64,000 bases of DNA. It comes from Buxus sempervirens (lineage: Eukaryota > Streptophyta > Magnoliopsida > Buxales > Buxaceae). Of the stretch, positions 24,264 to 35,034 are shown in pieces. Below the pieces are notes generated by a model. The model was not told where the DNA came from. It searched no databases and saw only the letters and a program-made list of their open reading frames with translations. The position numbers and the translations under genes were made by a program. The stretch spans positions 43,393,949 to 43,457,948 of the forward strand of contig OX387182.1 in the NCBI GenBank assembly GCA_947561395.2, read 5' to 3'. How positions within the stretch are numbered: the first letter of the stretch is position 1; every line of letters starts with the position of its first letter.

Positions 24264-25450
24264 AGGGATGTTTTTAAGACAAGGTTTGAGGATTGTCATT
24301 TTAATCTTCCTGTCATTAGGAGGAAAAAAGTCAATGCCTGAACCATGACATGAAATCACTTGGAATAATTCATCTTCAGCTCATTTTGATTATTGCCCTA
24401 ATCAATATATACTGGAAGTTGAGAGGATTATTCATTTGTAGAATGTTGCAAATCAATTACCGGTTGCATTTGCTGACACCAGAAGTGTAGAAAACCATGA
24501 TAAACCTACTAGTATACTCCAACAAGGACCGAAGTCCTGAAGGACAACTTGCTAACAAAGCAGCAGATGACTCTAAGGCATGCATGAAGCGTGGAAAACC
24601 TGTTGGTCCAAAAGAAAAAAAATCCCCAGAAGTGAAGTTCAAAGAAAATAAATTGGCGCTCCTGGAGAGGCCACATTCACAAAATAGTTTGATGAATTAA
24701 TAAAAAAAGTCGGTGCTCCTAAAGAGACCATAACTCCCATTATAAAATCTCTTGGAACAAAATCCCTCGAAAAGCAATCTCTTGAAGAAGGTAGGTATTT
24801 GAAAATAATGAGATCTTAATACATTACATAAGTACATGAGACATATGAGACTTATTCTAGTAGAAATGATTGGACAAAATGGAAAGAAAAAAAAACTATT
24901 CAGGCTTAATTGAACTCATTAGCAAAACAAGAAGTTTTTGGACATGTAGTCCAAACACCTAAAGGTGTATTACCCGTATCTATAAGTGAATAATTTTATG
25001 GAAACATAATGAAAAAATTGAAATTGTGCGATCTAAAGCATAGCTTGTTGCAAAAGGCTTATTGCGGCAAACCCGGATCGATTGTAAAGAAACATATTCT
25101 CCCCTTATATATGCAATTACATTCAACTTTTTTATTATCTTGATAATTATTGATCATTAGGTCATGAAATATCCATATAAAATGCCATAAGCATGTAATT
25201 CAAGTACGTTTACGACATGTACTCTATTAAGTTTCAAAGATCTTTATATGTATTAAAGAAATTTGGAAGGATGGGGTATAATCGCTTTAGCGAACATTTA
25301 TTAAAATAAGGTGTGAAACTCCGAAATTACTTAAAAAAATTTGTAATTTTTAGTATTAATTTAATTATTTTTATATTGGTAACTAATATTTAAATATTGT
25401 TGAAACATGCAGCAAATTAAAATTATTTGCTACTTGAGGTGGTCATTAAC

Positions 25451-25582
25451 CGACTCCCATCTCCTATAGCATGGGGTGTTACACCCCCACACATAATGGT
25501 AGGGCCCACCATTCACTTTTTAGGAGTCTTGTACATTTATGTGTGGGGGTGTATACACCCCACGCTATAGACGATTTCCGTT
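25451..25582. mobile_element. Mutator-like MITE, 132 bp, 10-bp target duplication
   Basis: A foldback element. The arms contain CTATAGCATGGGGTGT and, in complement from the other side, CTATAGCGTGGGGTGT, both running into ACACCCCCACACATAA with one or two differences. Exact 10-bp direct duplications GGTCATTAAC lie at 25441-25450 and 25583-25592, the size typical of Mutator-like transposition (9-11 bp). No coding capacity. It inserted into the left LTR-like edge of the 24.7-kb block. Confidence 0.75.
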
Positions 25583-25607
25583 GGTCATTAACACAATTTA
25601 GGAAGCA

Positions 25608-25635
25608 ACATAAGGATACGCACGTATCCTTATGT
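25608..25635. repeat. Perfect 13-bp inverted repeat with a 2-nt spacer
   Basis: ACATAAGGATACG at 25608-25620 and its exact complement at 25623-25635 are separated by CA. It would form a tight hairpin. It lies between the MITE and a purine-rich tract. Confidence 0.85.
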
Positions 25636-26104
25636 CGCTCAACCCCTTAGTTAAAAAAAAAAGAAGAAGAAACAAACAAACAAACGCACGCTAGCTTCGC
25701 CAGAAGAAGAAGAGAAAGAAGAAAGGAAGAAGGAGAAGAAAAGAGGAAGAAGAGATCGTCCAAGGCTTGTGAGCTTGTCTGGTCAAGTCTGAGGATTTCT
25801 GAGTTGTAAAAGTCAAAGATCTTCATTCGTGAGTTGCTAAAGCTGGGATTTTTGAATTTTCCATCAAACGTTAAGTAATTTCTTTCGAAAACCTAATAGA
25901 GTCGATTTGTTTTCAATTGATGAATCTTCTTACCTATGCGTTAACTTCTGAAAATTTTGTCAACTTCTCTACATCAATTGTTATTGAGAATTTCTCTATG
26001 TTAATTGTTAACTTTTGAAAACTTCTTAGCGTCTTTTTAAAATTTCAAAAGACATTAACTTCTGAAAAATTCTTATGTGTCAACTCTTATTTCTTTTTTG
26101 AAAA

Positions 26105-27165
26105 ATCCGGGGTTTAGACTCTAATTACACCTAGAGGGGTGAATAGGTGTAGCACAGCAGAATTAAAGATTTTCTACTAATTAAAGACAAGTCCTTAATT
26201 CATAGGCATGAATAAGTTCTCAAAATAATTCCAGAAAATTAAATAATCAATCAAAAGTAATTAACAAGCCACCCAAATTGCAAGTAAATAGTTAAAGCAA
26301 AAAAAGAAGACAAAAGCAATTTGGTGATGAAGGGAAAACTCTATGAGAATTCTCAATAGAGAAAAACCCTCTAGACTATGTAGGAGCCACCTAAAAGATC
26401 CACTATGAGAAGAAGGCTTACAACCTGTAGTTCAGACGACTCAACATCCCTATGTTAGACTTTGAAACTCATAAACTTCAAAGTATCTGAAGAACTCTTC
26501 AAATTTGTTCCATAGCAACACCTCAGAACTCTGAAGATCTTCTCACACAATCACCCAAAAGAACTCGCTTGATATTCGTAGGAATTCCCATGATGCCATC
26601 TCCCCAACTCAGAACTCCAAGGTAGAAGAAGAAGGAAGAAAAGAAAGGTTTTATGGCTCAAAATAGGAAAACCTAGAAAAAGTCTTTTCCAGAAGAGAAA
26701 TGGATTTTTAGGGCTTCTAGAACGTGTCTCTTATGAGTTTGGATGGACCTTAATCCTATTTAAAGGTTCCCCAAGAAGTTTGAAGTCAATCCGAATTGAA
26801 ACAAGTTGTGCAATTTTTCGTGACTTTTTTTTGGAAATTGCCATTTGAACGCTAGGTCTCATACGGGTCTCACGTTTAATTTAGTTCACCGCCGCTAGAA
26901 CTCCAGATCAAACATTCTTTAACGCTACTCTTGGGTTTGACTGTCTTCAGGCTTTAATTCCACCGTTCGAACGCTGGCTCAAACCTTGTCTCACGTTGAG
27001 CATAAAAAACTAATTTTAACTCCATTTACAACGCCGCTTGAACCGTAACTTCTTTGATTCAATCTAAACATTTTAAACACACTTTTTGGCACAGAATTAA
27101 GCCAACACAACTTACTAGACCTAACAATTATCTTTGATTTTTTTTAGCAATCATATTGTATCATT
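26105..27165. other. Unclassified repeat-like insert (CCTAGAGGGGTGAATAGG word)
   Basis: No gene recognised. The sequence after 26110 contains CACCTAGAGGGGTGAATAGG, a word I have seen in many plant dispersed repeats. The text on either side, rich in TTTCTGAAAATT-like words, differs from it. Boundaries and target duplication could not be fixed. Confidence 0.3.
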
Positions 27166-27170
27166 CCTAG

Positions 27171-29580
27171 TGTGCGCACCTAAATCTGGCCTAGATTGCA
27201 CACGGGGCGCACGTGTGGTTTGTGCGTGCCTCGGGACTTTCGGAGTCGCCACTGCCTGAAAGGTGCAGGCAGACACGGTGATTGCTCTATCCAGGTCTAA
27301 GTCTGGTCTGCGGCTTTTCAGAGTTCTAGCTAAGTCCTCGGTTACGTCTGGGGAAGTCCGAAGACACCCCGGCCCGCCTCGTCGGCTTGACAGGTCCCTC
27401 GGGTCTCCCTGGTTTTGAGTCAGTTTCACCCTTCTTAGACCAGCATGCCACCTTGTTTGGTCTGGCGGGACCCTTTAATGGTTTGGGCCCAATTTTTATT
27501 TTATTTTATCTTTTTATTTAGATGAGGTGGGTTGGATACGGGTCCCGTTGGAAGACCCATGGGTTGCCAAGGTTGGGCTTGAGCCCAGCAGGGTTATTGG
27601 GTAACCCTTTTTTGTTTATTTATCAGATTTATTTATTTACATTTGTTTGGGCTTGGTGGGCTTGGATTTGGCCCACTAGCCTAGGAGTTAGATGGCCTTG
27701 GGCCCGTTTGTTGAAAACGGACTGGGTTTGGGCCGGTCAAAGGTGGGCCCCACAAGTGGGCCCAAGGTAGTCTTGGTGGGCCCATTTAGGTCCGCAATCC
27801 ACAAATGGGCTTAAAATAGCCAAGACATCTAAAAGGTTGGTTCAAGCCGATTCGGGTCGGGTCAAGTCCAACCAGTCCGAAAAATCAGTTTAAAACCAAT
27901 TTCTTAATTTGACCGCACTTATGGTGCGGTTCTGCCCAAACCGCTCTGTAAGTGCGGTTGTCACCCAAACTTCCATTTTTGTTCCGATTTCACTTTGGAT
28001 TGGTTTGATTGGTCTCCTGGGGATTCCGACAACTTTGTTGAAGTTCTTTAGAATCTTCACGGTGCTTCATTTACTTCATTTGGCCTAAAAAGGCCTTTTC
28101 TTCTTTTCTTTTGTGTTCTTTGGAGAAGCAAGGCTTTCTTCTAACCATCCATGGTTGTTGTCAAGAAAGAAAGGAGAGGGAGATTACAGGGATACAATAG
28201 ATCTTCAAAGGGGAGAAATCAGTCCTTGATAGTAAGTAAAATGGATTAGTTAAACTAACTTAACACTTATTTAAAGTCTCTTTTAACTTAAAGGTACTTT
28301 CCTTCCCTTTTTATGGAAATCATCACTTTGGATCCAGTTTCTCGTGATGCACAATAGTCAATAAACACGTTAGATATGACATAATAAAATCAAAACATAA
28401 AGAGAAATTTAAGAAGATTAGCAAAAGTAACTAAAATTCACTTGAAACTGTGGAAATGCTTACAGTGTAACCCTTGGTTTGCTTTGGTGTGTGGTTGTCC
28501 TTCCGAGTGAATTCAGCAGCGCTTCCGCACTTCGTGCGATTCTTTGGAATTGATTTGAAAAGGGATTCACTGATTTATATGCTGAAAAGAATGAAAAGGA
28601 TGGGAAGGGAGAGCTGAAGCAGCACTTTAGGGGTAAAATGGATATTTCTCTGGGCTAGATGGACTTCGACAGGGTGTGGACGTGTAAAACGTCGAAGGGA
28701 AGGAGGGGGAACATGCAGGAGACAAGGGGGGTCAACTTGCTCCAAATGGGGGGTGGCCCCTCTTTTATAGGCAAAAATTGGCCGGAATTGGTCACAATCG
28801 CACTTCAAGTGCGGTTCCTGCCAAATTATACTAAAAAATGCAAAAACCGCACTTTAAGTGCGGTTGGCATTAAAAACGTGCGAATCTGCGCGGATCTGCC
28901 AGCTGTTGCGATACAGGACATGCGTCCACCTTTTAGAAGATCAAAACCGTATTTGAAGTGCAGTTCAAACTAAACCGTACTTCAAGTGCGGTTTGCGCAC
29001 GTTTTTTAAATGCCGGATTTGAAATCTTTTATTCAATTTGATTTAATTAAAGATTTTTATCCGATTTTCTTAATATTTTATTAAAAAATCTAAGATTCTT
29101 TATTATATTATTAAAATATTAAGACACTTTTTTATTAACTGTTAAAATATGTTTTATTAAATGTTTTTTTATTGATTTTGTTAATTCATTTTGTTTTTTT
29201 TTTTTGCTGCTATTCTGCCAAACGAGCAGTTTTCTTAAAACTTCAATTGCCCATAACTTCTTCGTCTGGTGTCCGATTTCAGCAAACTTAGTATCGTTGA
29301 AATCAACTCGGAACCATCTATCCATTGGGATCACTTTGGACTGCTGAATTGGGGTCAATCCCCAAAAGTTTGACTAGCTCATAACTTCCTCATCTGGACT
29401 CTGATTCCAGCAAACTTAATTGCGTTAAAACCGTGTCGAAATGCTTTTTTCAATGAGATGAAGTTTGATGGCCAATTTACTTGAATCAAAAAGTCAATTT
29501 TTTGACCTCCTCAGAGCTTGCCTTTTAGTTTGACTTTTCATCTTTCTTCATTTTGGGGGTGCGAAAATCAGGTGTCTACA
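27171..29580 (-). mobile_element. Tat-like gypsy solo LTR, 2.41 kb, minus strand, target duplication CCTAG
   Basis: A fossil. Read on the minus strand it begins TGTAGACACCTGATTTTCGC, the style of Tat/Ogre-lineage LTR starts, and ends GGTGCGCACA. CCTAG duplications lie at 27166-27170 and 29581-29585. No internal region, hence a solo LTR. Internally there are two diverged copies of a roughly 115-bp segment containing CATAACTTC and CAGCAAACTTA (29250-29470), and six copies of a 21-bp palindrome listed separately. GC content is higher than in the surroundings. It sits inside the left LTR-like edge of the 24.7-kb block and is younger than it. Confidence 0.75.
27912..28993. repeat. Six copies of a 21-bp palindrome within the Tat-like LTR
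   Basis: The unit has 10-bp arms AACCGCACTT and AAGTGCGGTT around one variable base. Copies: about 27912-27931 (20 bp), 27939-27959, 28796-28816, 28845-28865, 28945-28965 and 28973-28993. The copy at 28845 is a perfect palindrome; the others carry one to a few differences. A shorter related piece (CCGCACTTCGTGCG) lies at 28525-28538. Spacing is irregular, so this is not a simple tandem array. Confidence 0.85.
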
Positions 29581-29585
29581 CCTAG

Positions 29586-31440
29586 ATTTCGTATGGTATT
29601 TTTCCAACAACTGTATTGTATTTTTCAGGTATTGTATCTTGTTTAAACGAGATTAGAAGTTCTGAAATTTTTTATTTCACTTCTAATTTTGTCAATTGAT
29701 GCTATCTATTATTGATTGCTCCAAATTAATTTTGTTAACATCTGAAATTTTTGATTTACGTCAGTTTCATGTAAGTTATTAATTTCTGATTTTGTTAATG
29801 ATGTTTTATTCGATTTCTGATTTAATTAGATTGATTGTATGCCGTTAGTTTGATTTCACCAAATAAATTGTATCTATGTTAATATTTGATTTCATCAGTT
29901 ATTTCTATTTTGAAAATTACTGGTTTTGTTAATTTCTATCGTTTCTCAATTACTGATCTCATATGTTTTTTTAGTTAATTTGTGAAATTTTACTACTGAA
30001 TTGCGTTAATTGAACTAAGACTTTTGGTCATTGTTGTAGATCTGATTTTATCATAAACGAGAATTGACCAAATAACGGTTACTCTAATTTATGCTTTCCT
30101 AAATTGATTATGTGGCAGATACCGTATAATTGGATCAGAATTGGTAATTGGATTGGCTACTAATCTTATCATGAATTGACTTGATCAATCTTCTGTTAAT
30201 TAAGAAATATACAAAAGTTGTCTGATTTATTAATTCCTTCTTATGTGTATGCATGAATTATTTTAGTTTAATAAATTTTTGATTGAAAATATATAATTAA
30301 GGAATCATACTGTGGACCCATAATTATATAGGTATTTTAATTAGGTTAGATCTATTTTCATTAAGAGTTGCTATAGCAACCGCAACTATTCCTCCACGAG
30401 GAATCAGAGGATTTATTTTAAAACCACCACGGGGAATCAATGGTATCTACTACGAGGAATTGGTGGATCTACGTGAAATTAACTACAGGTAATCGGTGAA
30501 TTTTACCCAATGCACTAAGGCCTCGATTGGTTTAGAGAACTGGGGCAAGAATTCAATATAAGGGGATTCGATGCATTGTGAACTTATTTATTTTATTTAA
30601 TACATAATGAAATTAAAAGAACACTTTAGGTATATAAGTGGATATTTTAGGTGTGTAAAAAAATTCACTTTAACGATAGATAAATGGATTTCCAATTATA
30701 AGATTTCTTATTTTTCTTGGTATTTTATTAGTGAAAAAACTCTAAACAGAATGAAAATATCTCTACATTATTATGACATGAGAATTTATAAATTAGATTC
30801 GATACAGCAGTTGAAAGCTAGGATCAATTCAATTAGTTAAAGATGACATAGGATATAAATCTATTATATATCAGCCTATATATAAACCCCGTTAATATCG
30901 CATGCATTAATATTATAAAAAAATTATCAATATTAATTGTTGCGAAAGCTAAGCAACATGTTTTTTCTTTATTGATGGATATATTGGAATTTTTTTTTTT
31001 CGTTTGTTTCCTTTTTAATAAGTTTTGGAGAAGCAATTATGTTTTCTCTTAATTGATGGATGTATTGGATATATATCTTCTTTTTGATAAGTATTAGAGA
31101 AGCAATCTCCAAATTATGATTTATATGGATCTCTTTTATAAGTATTCGAGTAGAAGTCTATGCGCCCAAGTTATGTAAATTTCCAAATTATTGAAATTCA
31201 AAGTTTTTAGGTACGGTACTCTATATTAAAATTCAACAAAAAGCCTATTGGGTTTGGCTCAATCAAGAAAGATTCCAAGTGAGGTAAGCATAAATTTTTA
31301 GAAAAAAAAAATTCCTCGTAAAATAGGAAAAGAAACATGTTATATATATATTGCCAAGTATAATCTTTATTTTTTTTGTGTAAATTTCCTCAAAAGAAGT
31401 ATAAAACTTAAATAAGTTAGGCTCCATTTGGTAATGCTTT
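29586..31440. other. Continuation of LTR-like sequence, then unassigned AT-rich DNA
   Basis: To about 30500 the text resembles the middle of the gypsy LTRs (repeated GATTTTGTTAATTTCTGA-like words, then GAGGAAT/GGGGAAT repeats near 30390-30470). From about 30523 (AGGCCTCGATTGGTTTAG, reminiscent of the ends of plant DNA elements) to 31440 nothing coding is recognised. Confidence 0.35.
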
Positions 31441-31460
31441 TGCTTTCTTGCTTTTATAAG

Positions 31461-31714
31461 CAAGAAAGCAAAAAAAGTTCTTTTCTACTTTTCAAAAGAT
31501 CTTTGTTAAAGCAAAACTATTTGGTAAACTTTTACTTTGCTCTGTTGCTAAAGTCTTTGATCATCCCACCTAGGGATGGCACTTGGGCAAGAAAGCAAAA
31601 AAAGTACTTTTCTGCTTTTCAAAAGATCTTTGTTAAAGCAAAAATATTTGGTAAACTTTTACTTTGCTTTGTTGTTAAAGTCTTTGAACATCCCACCTAG
31701 GGATGGCACTTGGG
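31461..31714 (+). repeat. 127-bp tandem duplication (two copies)
   Basis: Positions 31461-31587 and 31588-31714 are near-identical units starting CAAGAAAGCAAAAAAAGT and ending with TAGGGATGGCACTTGGGC. An inverted half-copy of the unit's start (TTTTGCTTTCTTGCTTTTATAAG) lies just before it, given here as TTTTGCTTTCTTGC near 31437. The TAGGGATGGCA word resembles termini of some hAT-like repeats, but element boundaries are not clear. Confidence 0.85.
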
Positions 31715-31990
31715 CGAGTTTTGGTAAAACCTGATCCAATAAGGCTCAGCCAAGTCCAAGCCCTAACCTGCCCTTTATTGGGTTGGTAATTGGGGAGGGG
31801 GTATGTCGTGGTTGACTTAGTTATTAAAAAATATAAAAAAATTTGTTTTTAAGTGGAATATATCAATTGACCATATATTTATCGATTAAATATATATGTA
31901 TATAAGATTGTGTTCAGGGCAAGGTTGGGATGGGTTGGGCTAAACTCGAATCCACACCTAACTCAATTTTGACAATACCAGGCCCTAAGC

Positions 31991-32644
31991 CAGGAGCGGA
32001 GAATTAGTGTAGGAGGGGCAAACTATAAGTCTCAATAAATTCAATTACATTAACATGAAAAATTATTTTTAGAAAAAAAAATTGGAAAATTATCAAAAAC
32101 GGTGATCACTTTTGGCCGGTATATACAAAAACAGTGCATAAAAAAACTTCTTTCTTGAAAAGGGGTCACTTTTAAAAAAAAAAAAATTGAACTATAGAAT
32201 AATTGTGCTATAGTTACGTGGGACACAAGCACATCCTACTTAAGACACGAGTGCATTATACATGAGATATGAACGTATGATACACTTGTGTTCCATGTAG
32301 GAGGCGGCCGTGTCCCATGTAGGATGCACTCATATCCCACATAAGGAAGTTCGTACCCACAGACAATGTGCTTATGTCCCAAGTAGGTTGTGCTCGTATC
32401 CGACGTGGCTATTTAAAGTAGCACTACTTTTTAAATTTTTTTTTCAAAAGTGACCTTGTAGGTCAATTATTTTTTAAAAGTGATTCTTTTTCTAAAAATG
32501 AGATTTTGATGGAGCCTTTTATAAATAGAGGCCAAAAAGTGACATTTTCGTTATTTTGTGCATTTTAATTAATATGTAAAAAGTAATAATTATAATACTT
32601 TAATAAAAAAAATTTGGCCCCCACCCCTCCTCTGCCCCTGCCTG
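31991..32644. mobile_element. hAT-like non-autonomous element, 654 bp
   Basis: Begins CAGGAGCGGAG and ends CCTCTGCCCCTGCCTG. The inner terminal regions (GGAGGGGCAAACT at the left, the complement of AATTTGGCCCCCACC at the right) are inverted with divergence, the pattern of a common plant hAT-type MITE. Flanking 8-mers CCCTAAGC (31983-31990) and CCTTAAGC (32645-32652) differ at one base, consistent with an old 8-bp duplication. The interior has imperfect repeats of CCCATGTAGGATG/CCCACATAAGG words at 32220-32410. No coding capacity. Confidence 0.6.
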
Positions 32645-32652
32645 CCTTAAGC

Positions 32653-32920
32653 GTTTAGGGGAGTCCCCCTACCAAAAGTCAAGCAATTCTTCTCTGCAAG
32701 CCCCTGTGGTCAAGCCCGAGGGTCGACCACGCTTCTAGACCCCTTCCCCGCTTTCACTTACAAGTTACAATAACTCAAAAGAGGAGAAAAATTGAAAGTT
32801 CGACCATTTTTGTGATGCTCACCCCCAGCCTTGTCAACCTGTCCGCTTCATCTGCCTCTTCTTTTTACTCCTACGCTCGTAGCAGGAAGGCGCCGTCTCA
32901 GCGGTTAAGGCCACGAAGAG
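32653..32920. other. Upstream flank of the PPR pseudogene
   Basis: GC-richer than its left neighbour. No TATA box or other defined signal can be claimed. It probably includes the original 5' region of the PPR gene. Confidence 0.35.
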
Positions 32921-35021
32921 TTGTTCACTGGCTCTCCGTCTCCCTGTTCTCAGGAATCGACGCCCTCGGAGACAACTGTTGTGGCTGTCGCGGTTAACGT
33001 GGGGATGATAATTTCAAGAGGAAGAGTGGCTCTTGCTGCCGCCCTTGCTTATGCTCACAGAACGGGTACCCTACCTTTCCTCTCTCCTCTTTATCCTTCC
33101 CGAGCTGCGGCTTCTACTGTTATTGCTGCTACTGCTATGTTTTATTCGTATAGATCAGCTACGCACGACTCCTCTCCTCATGTTACTCCCAATAGTCGAA
33201 TCCAGTTCTTGGAATTTGTTGCAGATCGGTGTAAATCAGGAGAGATTAGCGTTGATGAAGCTTTGGGCTTCTTCCAATGTATGGTTCTAATGCGACCCAT
33301 GCCCTCCATTTATTCTTTTAACCAAATATTTACAATCCTCTCCGAGAAGAAACAGTATCACCATCTCTTTTGTATGTATAAAGAGATTGTTTCATCGGGA
33401 ATTACCCCTGATATCTATACGATGACCATACTCATCAATTGTTTGTGCCATTTGGGTCTTGTAGACTTGGGTTTCACTGTTTCGGGAAGCATTATAAAGC
33501 GTGGATACAAGCCCGGCGTTGTCACTTTCAGTTCACTGCTTCATGGACTCTGTGGGATGGATAACATTGCCCAATCAGTGCAGCTGTTTGATAAACTGGT
33601 AGAGACCGAATTCCAAGTTGATGCAGTCACTTGTGGAACTTTAATTAATGGGCTTTTCAGAGATGGAAATATTCAAATGGCTCTTGGGTCACTGCGAAAG
33701 ATGGAGAAGCAAATGTGTATTAATTAAGCCTGATGTAGTAGTTTATAGTAGTGTGATTGACGGTTTATGTAAACATGGGCTCATCAATGAGGCCCTGGCT
33801 CTCTTCGAAGAAATGATTGATAAACGCATTATGCCAGATGTCATCATTTGTAATTCATTGATCCACGGACTATTTAATTTTGGCATGTGGAAAGAAGCTA
33901 CAAGTTTTCTTCATTACATGGTAAATCATGGTGTCCTACCTGATCTAGTAACTTTTAATACTTTAATTGATGGTCTTTGCAATGAAGGGAGTATTGCGGA
34001 TGCAATTGCATTATTCAGAGTAATGATTCAAAGAGGTGAGAAGCCTAACCTTTTCACACACACCACTTTAATTCATGGATTGCTCAACTCAGGACAATGG
34101 AAAGAAGTCACAGAATTGTTCAATGAAATGTTAGGTCAAGGTATCTCACCTAATGTGACAACTTTTAACATTAGACTTGGTGCATTATGTAAAGAAGGGA
34201 AGTTAGAGGAAGCTCAAGAGGTGCTTGAAGTAATGGTTGAAAGAGGTCTTGGGCCCAATACTATTACATATAATATATTGATGAATGGGTATAGTTTGAA
34301 GGGCCAAATGAATGAGGCATTGAGAATCTTTCAGTCCATGGTTGTTAAGGGTTTAGAGCCTGATGTTGTGAGCAATGGCATTTTGATCAATGGTTATTGT
34401 AAGGCTAGAAGTATAGAGGAGGCTATGAGGCTTTTAAAGGAGATGATAAAAAGAAGTTTGATTCCTGATATTATTATTTATCACTCTCTTCTAAGCGGGT
34501 TCTATCTTGAGGGCCAAGTTGTGGCTGCAAAAGAATTATTTAATGAGATGCAAGCTTGTGGCATAAGCCCAAATATAATTACTTACACAATACTGATAGA
34601 TGGTTTGTGCAAATGTAAATTCCTGGATGAGGCAATAAAGCTGTTTAATGACATGATTGGCAATGGGTTTAGTCCTAACATCATAGTTTATAATGTCCTC
34701 ATTGATGGCATGTGTCGAGCTAATAAGCTCAAAGATGCAAGAGAACTTTTTGATGCAATTCCTTCTAAAGGTTTGAAGCATGACCTTTAATATGGCATAG
34801 TAATCCGTGCCTTGTGTACAGAGGGAATGCTAATAAAAGCTGAAGATTTGTTTACTAAAATGAGGAAAAAGGGCCTTATGTCAAATGATATCATCTTTAA
34901 CACCATGATTAGAGATTATATTGAACATAAGAATATCCAAAAGGCATTAAAGCTTTGCAAAGAAATGGCTGAGTACGGTTTCTCAGCTGACATGGAAACA
35001 ACATCTATTATTGTTTGTTAG
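32921..35021 (+). pseudogene. P-class pentatricopeptide-repeat (PPR) protein gene, broken (Rf-like)
   Basis: A host gene for an organellar RNA-binding protein of the P-class PPR family, similar in style to fertility-restorer-like PPRs. An intron-less frame opens at 32921 or, more plausibly, at 33005 (MIISRGRVALAAALAYAH, a basic, alanine-rich likely mitochondrial presequence) and runs to 33727. It then continues in another frame from about 33729 to 34790 and, after an in-frame TAA at 34788-34790, to 35021. Well over ten 35-residue repeats are visible, with signatures such as TFNTLIDGLCNEGSIADAI, TYTILIDGLCKCKFLDEAI and PDVVVYSSVIDGLCKHG. The frameshift near 33718-33727 looks like a 4-bp tandem duplication (ATTAATTAAG where ATTAAG would keep frame). 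The C-terminal end abuts gypsy sequence at about 35035. One frameshift plus one nonsense codon argue against function. Confidence 0.85.
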
Positions 35022-35034
35022 CTTGAAAGGAATG

